Part shown: positions 5,116 through 9,249 of the stretch, one piece after another
Numbering within the stretch: the stretch's first letter is position 1
Layout: the number at the start of each line of letters is the position of its first letter
Source: an uncultured Selenomonadales bacterium
GTDB lineage: Bacteria > Bacillota_C > Negativicutes > Selenomonadales > Selenomonadaceae
DNA: 9,249 bases
Reading direction: 5' to 3'
Assembly (NCBI GenBank): GCA_937916025.1
Contig: CALGGX010000491.1
Location: forward strand, 1 to 9,249
Notes under the pieces: model-generated
The model's database searches: none
Seen by the model: only the letters and a program-made list of their open reading frames with translations
Told to the model about the DNA's origin: nothing
Made by a program: the position numbers and the translations under genes

Positions 5116-7690
5116 GCAATTCGTCAAACTCCTCTTCAGAGAGGATCGTTACGCCGAGTAGCTCTGCCTTGCGCAATTTCGAGCCGGGCTTGTCGCCGAC
5201 GACGAGATAATTCGTTTTCGACGTGATTGAATTTCGGACGACAAATCCATGCAATGCCGCGCGCTCCGCCGCTTCTTCGCGAGTGATTGACATAGTGCCG
5301 GTGAAGACGATTGTCTCGCCCGAACTCGCGCTTGCCAACTTCGGCTTCAGTTTACTTTTTTGCGCAGTTTGTTGAACGACCGGTTCTTCGCCGATGTTCA
5401 GTCCGTACTCGCGAAGCCTTTCGAGCAACCGACGGTTCTCATCGAGATCAAAAAACTCTCTAATGTACCGTGCAACGTCGGAGCGAAGCCACTTGTACAA
5501 TTCATCGAGCGGAGCTTTTTTGATTGCCTCGATGCTTCCGAAATGCCCGGCGAGTTTTTCAGCCGCTTTTCGATCGATCCGAATGATTTTTGACAACAAG
5601 TCGGCGAGCTCGGCATCGTTGTTGCGCTTTATCAGATCAAAAAACTGCCACACATTTTTCAAACTCGGCGGCATGCTCCATTCGAGAAGCTGATCCAACG
5701 ACGCATTTCGTATCTCGTCGAAAGAACGTTTTCGAGGATTATCAGCTTGCGAATTGTCATTGATAAGTCGTTTTCCGATCATCGAAGCCGCGAGTGCTTC
5801 CATGAAACTCTCAACGTCATTCGGAGTGATTAAATTCAATACAAATCGATTATGCAACGTACGCAGTAACTGTACATTTGTCACCCGTCGATAGAAATTC
5901 GTCAACGAGATGTTTTTTATTGCGTTAATCGATTTGAAGACTTCGAGTATGCGATTGGCGGTTTTTGTCTTGACGAAAGTGATTCGCGTCAAGACGGCAA
6001 ACAGATCGGCGTCCGTTCCTTTTTCAAGTTCATCAAAGACGATGCGAATGTTTTGCGCGCCTTCTTTGTCGGATTTGCTCAGCCAATTGTTGAGTTCTTC
6101 AACCGATGCGTTGCAGATTTTTTCAACCGACCCCGCCTCTTCAATCAACAACTCCGCCATTGAAGGACCGACGCCGGAAATGCCGAGCCCCGTCAATATC
6201 TTATCAGCCGAATTCGCTTTACTCTTTTCGATCGCCGTCAGCAAATTATCCGTTTCCTTCGGTCCGAAGCCGCAGACTTCGATCAGCTCCGCGCGGCTGA
6301 GTTTGTAAATGTCGGCAATGTTTTTGATCAATCCGCTCGCGACCAAAGTGCGGACGCTTTCCTTGCCGAGCCCTTCAATGTCCATTGCATCTTTTGCGGC
6401 AAAGTAGACGATGCGGTTTTCGATTTGCGCCGGGCAATTCGGATTGACGCAACACCATTCGTTCATGTCGAGTTTCGCGCCGCAACTCGGACACTCTTCA
6501 ATGAAAACGTACGGCGTCGAGTCCTCGGGATTTTTCACGACGGCTTCGATCTTTGGAATGATATCGCCGGATTTGAAAACCTTGACCGTTGAGCCGATTC
6601 GGACGTCGAGTTTCTTGATGTAACCTTTATTGTGGAGCGTGGCGCGACTGACTGTCGTTCCGGCGAGCGTGATCGGATCGAAAATCGCAACCGGCGTAAG
6701 TCGCCCGGTTCTTCCGACGTTGATTTCGATCTCGCGTATGACGGATTGTTTGATCTCGGGCGGGAATTTGTAAGCAATCGACCAGCGCGGCGCATTTGAC
6801 GTCATGCCCAATTCCTCGCGCTGATTGAAATTGTCGATTTTGATCACGACACCGTCGATCTCCCAATCGAGATTCGGACGAGACTCGCCGATCTCTTCAA
6901 TCGCGCGGATCACTTCTTTCGATGTCCGACACAGCCGATAATTGTGAATGACTTCAATGCCGTTTGATTCAAGGAAACGATAAAACTCGGAGTGATTTTC
7001 AAATTGCGGCGTGTCTTCGGACTTCATCAATCCATGCACGACGAATGACAGTCGCCGGTCTCCGATATAGTTTTTCGAGTTCATCAATCCGGCAACGTAA
7101 TTTCTCGGATTGGCAAAAGGCTCGCGCCCCTGCTCGAGTTGCTCGGCATTGATCCGATCGAAATTGCTTCGCGTAATGAAAATCTCGCCGCGCAATTCCA
7201 AGTACGGCGGAGCTCCGTCAATCGTCTCGCGCAAATCTCCGAGCATCGCCCGCGCATTTGCAGTCCAATCCTTGCCGACTTTTCCCGTGCCGCGACTCAA
7301 AATCAATTCGAGTTTGCCGTTGCGATATCGCATGGCTGCAGAGACTCCGTCGACCTTTTCCTCGACGAGAAACTCCGCATTCGGATATTGCTTTTTGATC
7401 TTGTCGACAAAATTGCCGACGTCCGTTGTCGAAAACACGTCTTGAATGGAAAGCATCGGCGCGTCGTGAAGAATATCCGCGCCCGACTCTTCACTGCCGA
7501 CGGTTTGCGTGGGCGAGTCCGGCTCGAGCCAATCGGGATGCTCCGTTTCAATCGTCTTAAGCCGAAGTTTCATTTCATCGTATTGATAATCTTCGAGTTT
7601 CGGCGCGCCGTTTTCATACAATTGCCGAAGCCGAAGCAGTTCGTCTTTGAGTTGCCGATAATCGGCGCGACTTACATTATCATTCGGCAT
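5093..7690 (-). CDS. ligA: NAD+-dependent DNA ligase, with expanded HhH region
   Basis: LigA seals nicks using NAD+. ATG 7690 (GAGGTG 6 nt upstream) is preferred over GTG 7699, which overlaps that site. Length is 865 residues against about 670 for the family. Order: domain Ia (DSPTQTVG, 58-65); nucleotidyl-transferase core with EEKVDG (Lys112 as AMP acceptor), ELRGEIF, EIDGVVIK and APRWSIAYKFP; OB fold with VGRTGRLTPVA and VSRATLHN; zinc finger with Cys400, Cys403, Cys413 (or 414) and Cys419; DAMDIEGLG; a first HhH part (GFGPKETDNLL, ~474); then four tandem copies of the next HhH module (~499-765) where known LigA has one; and a C-terminal BRCT domain (~790-860, IVFTGTMSITREEA). Consensus RGDG is RGTG (133-136), and PRNAAAGSLRQ is PRNYVAGLMNS. 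It follows pcrA after 17 nt, the usual Bacillota arrangement. Confidence 0.94.
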   Translation of the reverse strand: MPNDNVSRADYRQLKDELLRLRQLYENGAPKLEDYQYDEMKLRLKTIETEHPDWLEPDSPTQTVGSEESGADILHDAPMLSIQDVFSTTDVGNFVDKIKKQYPNAEFLVEEKVDGVSAAMRYRNGKLELILSRGTGKVGKDWTANARAMLGDLRETIDGAPPYLELRGEIFITRSNFDRINAEQLEQGREPFANPRNYVAGLMNSKNYIGDRRLSFVVHGLMKSEDTPQFENHSEFYRFLESNGIEVIHNYRLCRTSKEVIRAIEEIGESRPNLDWEIDGVVIKIDNFNQREELGMTSNAPRWSIAYKFPPEIKQSVIREIEINVGRTGRLTPVAIFDPITLAGTTVSRATLHNKGYIKKLDVRIGSTVKVFKSGDIIPKIEAVVKNPEDSTPYVFIEECPSCGAKLDMNEWCCVNPNCPAQIENRIVYFAAKDAMDIEGLGKESVRTLVASGLIKNIADIYKLSRAELIEVCGFGPKETDNLLTAIEKSKANSADKILTGLGISGVGPSMAELLIEEAGSVEKICNASVEELNNWLSKSDKEGAQNIRIVFDELEKGTDADLFAVLTRITFVKTKTANRILEVFKSINAIKNISLTNFYRRVTNVQLLRTLHNRFVLNLITPNDVESFMEALAASMIGKRLINDNSQADNPRKRSFDEIRNASLDQLLEWSMPPSLKNVWQFFDLIKRNNDAELADLLSKIIRIDRKAAEKLAGHFGSIEAIKKAPLDELYKWLRSDVARYIREFFDLDENRRLLERLREYGLNIGEEPVVQQTAQKSKLKPKLASASSGETIVFTGTMSITREEAAERAALHGFVVRNSITSKTNYLVVGDKPGSKLRKAELLGVTILSEEEFDELLRKSPMS

Positions 7691-7696
7691 GCCATT

Positions 7697-7702
7697 CACC
7701 TC
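7697..7702 (-). promoter_or_regulatory. Ribosome binding site deciding the ligA start
   Basis: GAGGTG on the minus strand, 6 nt before ATG 7690. The alternative GTG start at 7699 is made of bases of this site itself, so it is unlikely to be used. The site sits in the 17-nt gap after the pcrA stop codon. Confidence 0.75.
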
Positions 7703-7707
7703 GCGTT

Positions 7708-9249
7708 TTAAATTGCTTCGATCGGCGCGAAACGGACGATGAGATTTTTTCTGCCGATCGACTCGTCGTCAAAACGTATCGAAAGTTGTGCATTTGCTCC
7801 GCTCCCCGCAATCGCCGTGATCGTTCCCGAGCCCCATTTGACATGTTTGATGCGCATTCCGACACGCCAATTGATGCTCAAATCCGGCGCATATTTTTTA
7901 TTCGGAAGTTGAATGATCTTCGCCGAAGGAGCCGACTCCCGAACCGAACTCGGTTTTGAAATGTTCGATTGCATCCCGTTGCGCGATGTATAATTGACGA
8001 GCTTCATCAACTCGGGCGGTATTTCTTTTATGAAACGCGAACATACATTTTCTCTTTCTTTGCCGAATGTCGAGCGAACATCGGTATAAGTCAAATACAA
8101 TTTTTTCTTCGCGCGAGTGATTGCCACATATGCCGCGCGGCGTTCTTCTTCGAGTCCGTCTTCGTCAAACAAAGCATTGGAATGCGGAAAAAGTCCTTCC
8201 TCCATGCCGGTGATGAATACGACGGGAAATTCCAATCCCTTTGCCGAATGCACGGTCATCAGCGACACATAATCTTTTTCTTCTTTCAACTTGTCGAGAT
8301 CGCTGATCAAAGCAATGTGATTGAGGAAGTCCTCGAGATTTGCGTCCGGATTGTCATGTGCAAACTCTTTCGCCACGTTGACAAATTCGCCCAGATTTTC
8401 AATCCGCGTTTCGTTTTCCGTATTCGGATCTTTTTTAAGTTCCGCCATATATCCCGACACATTCAACACATACAAAACCAACTCCGGCAATGAAAAGGCA
8501 TTCTGTTGCTCGATGCAATCGAGAATGAACCCGGCAAATTCGTAAACATTTTTTTCGGCGCGCTTCGATAAGCCTGCCTTTCCCAGCAATTGCGTATCGG
8601 AAATTATATCAAAGAGCGGCAACCCGCTCGATTCGGCAAATTGATTTAATCTGCCGATTGTCGTCATTCCGATGCCTCGCTTCGGCACGTTGATTATCCT
8701 CTGCAGACTGACCGAATCCTGCGGATTGCAGATCAATCGAAGATACGCAATAATGTTTTTTATCTCTTTGCGTTCGTAGAACTTCAGCCCGCCGACGATG
8801 ATGTAAGGAATGCCGCTGTTCATAAATGCTTCTTCGAGCGCGCGCGATTGAGCATTGATCCGATACAGCAACGCAATATCCCGATACGCAAAATTGTTTC
8901 TTACCAACAATTTGATCTCGTCGATGATGCGTTTTGCTTCGTCGCGTTCATTGAATGTTTTGAAAAACGTGAGCACGTCGCCGCGCGGATTTTTCGTCCA
9001 GAGTATTTTCGGCTTGCGATTTTCGTTGTTTTCGATAACGGCATTTGCGGCGGCGAGGATCATCTTTGTCGAGCGGTAATTTTGTTCGAGCATGACGACC
9101 TTCGCCTCGGGATAATCTTTCTCGAAAGAAAGGATATTGCGGATATCGGCACCGCGAAAACCGTAAATCGATTGATCCGCATCGCCGACGACACAAATGT
9201 TGTGATGCGCGTCCGCGAGCAATTTCGACAATTGATATTGCGCGAGGTT
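7708..9249 (-). CDS. pcrA: ATP-dependent DNA helicase PcrA/UvrD (C-terminal 513 residues; 5' end outside the window)
   Basis: Superfamily 1A 3'-5' helicase of nucleotide excision repair, replication restart and removal of stalled RNA polymerase or RecA filaments. The frame is open to the right edge (reading NLAQYQLSKLLA), just after where the Walker B DEYQDTN motif should be. Visible: motif III (VVGDADQSIYGFRGADI), NYRST (motif IV), the 2B-domain segment NVPKRGIGMTTI, motif V (VHSAKGLEFPVVFITGMEEG) and motif VI (EERRAAYVAITRAKKKLYLT). The C-terminal 50 residues (VGMRIKHVKWGSGTITAI and onward) form the Tudor-like RNA-polymerase-binding domain found in PcrA. All motifs in view look intact, so this is a normal gene cut by the window. 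It ends 17 nt before ligA and is surely in one operon with it. Motifs I-II are not visible. Confidence 0.96.
   Translation of the reverse strand, partial: NLAQYQLSKLLADAHHNICVVGDADQSIYGFRGADIRNILSFEKDYPEAKVVMLEQNYRSTKMILAAANAVIENNENRKPKILWTKNPRGDVLTFFKTFNERDEAKRIIDEIKLLVRNNFAYRDIALLYRINAQSRALEEAFMNSGIPYIIVGGLKFYERKEIKNIIAYLRLICNPQDSVSLQRIINVPKRGIGMTTIGRLNQFAESSGLPLFDIISDTQLLGKAGLSKRAEKNVYEFAGFILDCIEQQNAFSLPELVLYVLNVSGYMAELKKDPNTENETRIENLGEFVNVAKEFAHDNPDANLEDFLNHIALISDLDKLKEEKDYVSLMTVHSAKGLEFPVVFITGMEEGLFPHSNALFDEDGLEEERRAAYVAITRAKKKLYLTYTDVRSTFGKERENVCSRFIKEIPPELMKLVNYTSRNGMQSNISKPSSVRESAPSAKIIQLPNKKYAPDLSINWRVGMRIKHVKWGSGTITAIAGSGANAQLSIRFDDESIGRKNLIVRFAPIEAI

Noticed and set aside
5133..5146. 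Hairpin CCTCTTCAGAGAGG as a terminator for the permease
   Set aside because: The stem is only 5 bp, there is no T-run after it, and it lies within the ligA BRCT coding sequence.
5093..7690. LigA extra length caused by a fusion of two genes or an intein
   Set aside because: The reading frame is continuous. The extra part resembles the neighbouring HhH module rather than an intein or a second enzyme, and it lies between two normal LigA domains.

Overview
The window holds seven genes and no RNA genes, CRISPR array, prophage or transposase. It is a bacterial chromosome segment of roughly balanced base composition. Strong AGGAGG-type ribosome binding sites, a pcrA-ligA gene pair, a separate pyrB followed directly by a class I pyrC, and a short (474-residue) CstA all suggest a member of the Bacillota. 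A Negativicutes-like anaerobe is my best guess, but this is inference and not proven by any single gene.

Layout. (1) 1-1250, minus strand: a pyrimidine operon. A near-consensus promoter with an extended -10 drives pyrB (aspartate carbamoyltransferase) and pyrC (dihydroorotase, running off the left edge). Both use TTG starts with good Shine-Dalgarno sites 8 nt upstream. (2) 1254-2678, minus: a short CstA-family transporter. (3) 2700-2785: a palindromic array of 7-bp repeats (TAATTCG/TAATGCG type) that abuts and appears to have cut off the 3' end of the next gene. (4) 2781-4132, minus: a PLP-dependent diaminopropionate ammonia-lyase gene, preceded by a decayed partial tandem copy of itself. The remnant is still an ORF with its own ribosome binding site, and its stop overlaps the start of the intact gene (ATGA). 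(5) 4162-5115, plus: an AEC-family (auxin efflux carrier-like) permease. Its best promoter lies inside the antisense strand of the decayed lyase copy. (6) 5093-9249, minus: pcrA (helicase, 5' end outside the window) followed 17 nt later by ligA. The ligase gene overlaps the permease tail to tail by 23 bp.

The genes form two housekeeping blocks (pyrimidine synthesis; replication/repair) flanking a small accessory module for amino-acid or 2-oxoacid metabolism: lyase, permease and CstA. The lyase family yields pyruvate plus ammonia, and some CstA homologues carry pyruvate, so the three may act together; this is inference.

The most unusual items are: the DNA ligase, which is about 865 residues instead of about 670 because its helix-hairpin-helix module appears four times instead of once, and which also departs from consensus at several catalytic-core positions; the lyase duplication remnant that has become a translationally coupled upstream ORF and a promoter donor for the divergent permease; and the heptamer-repeat palindrome at the truncated lyase 3' end.
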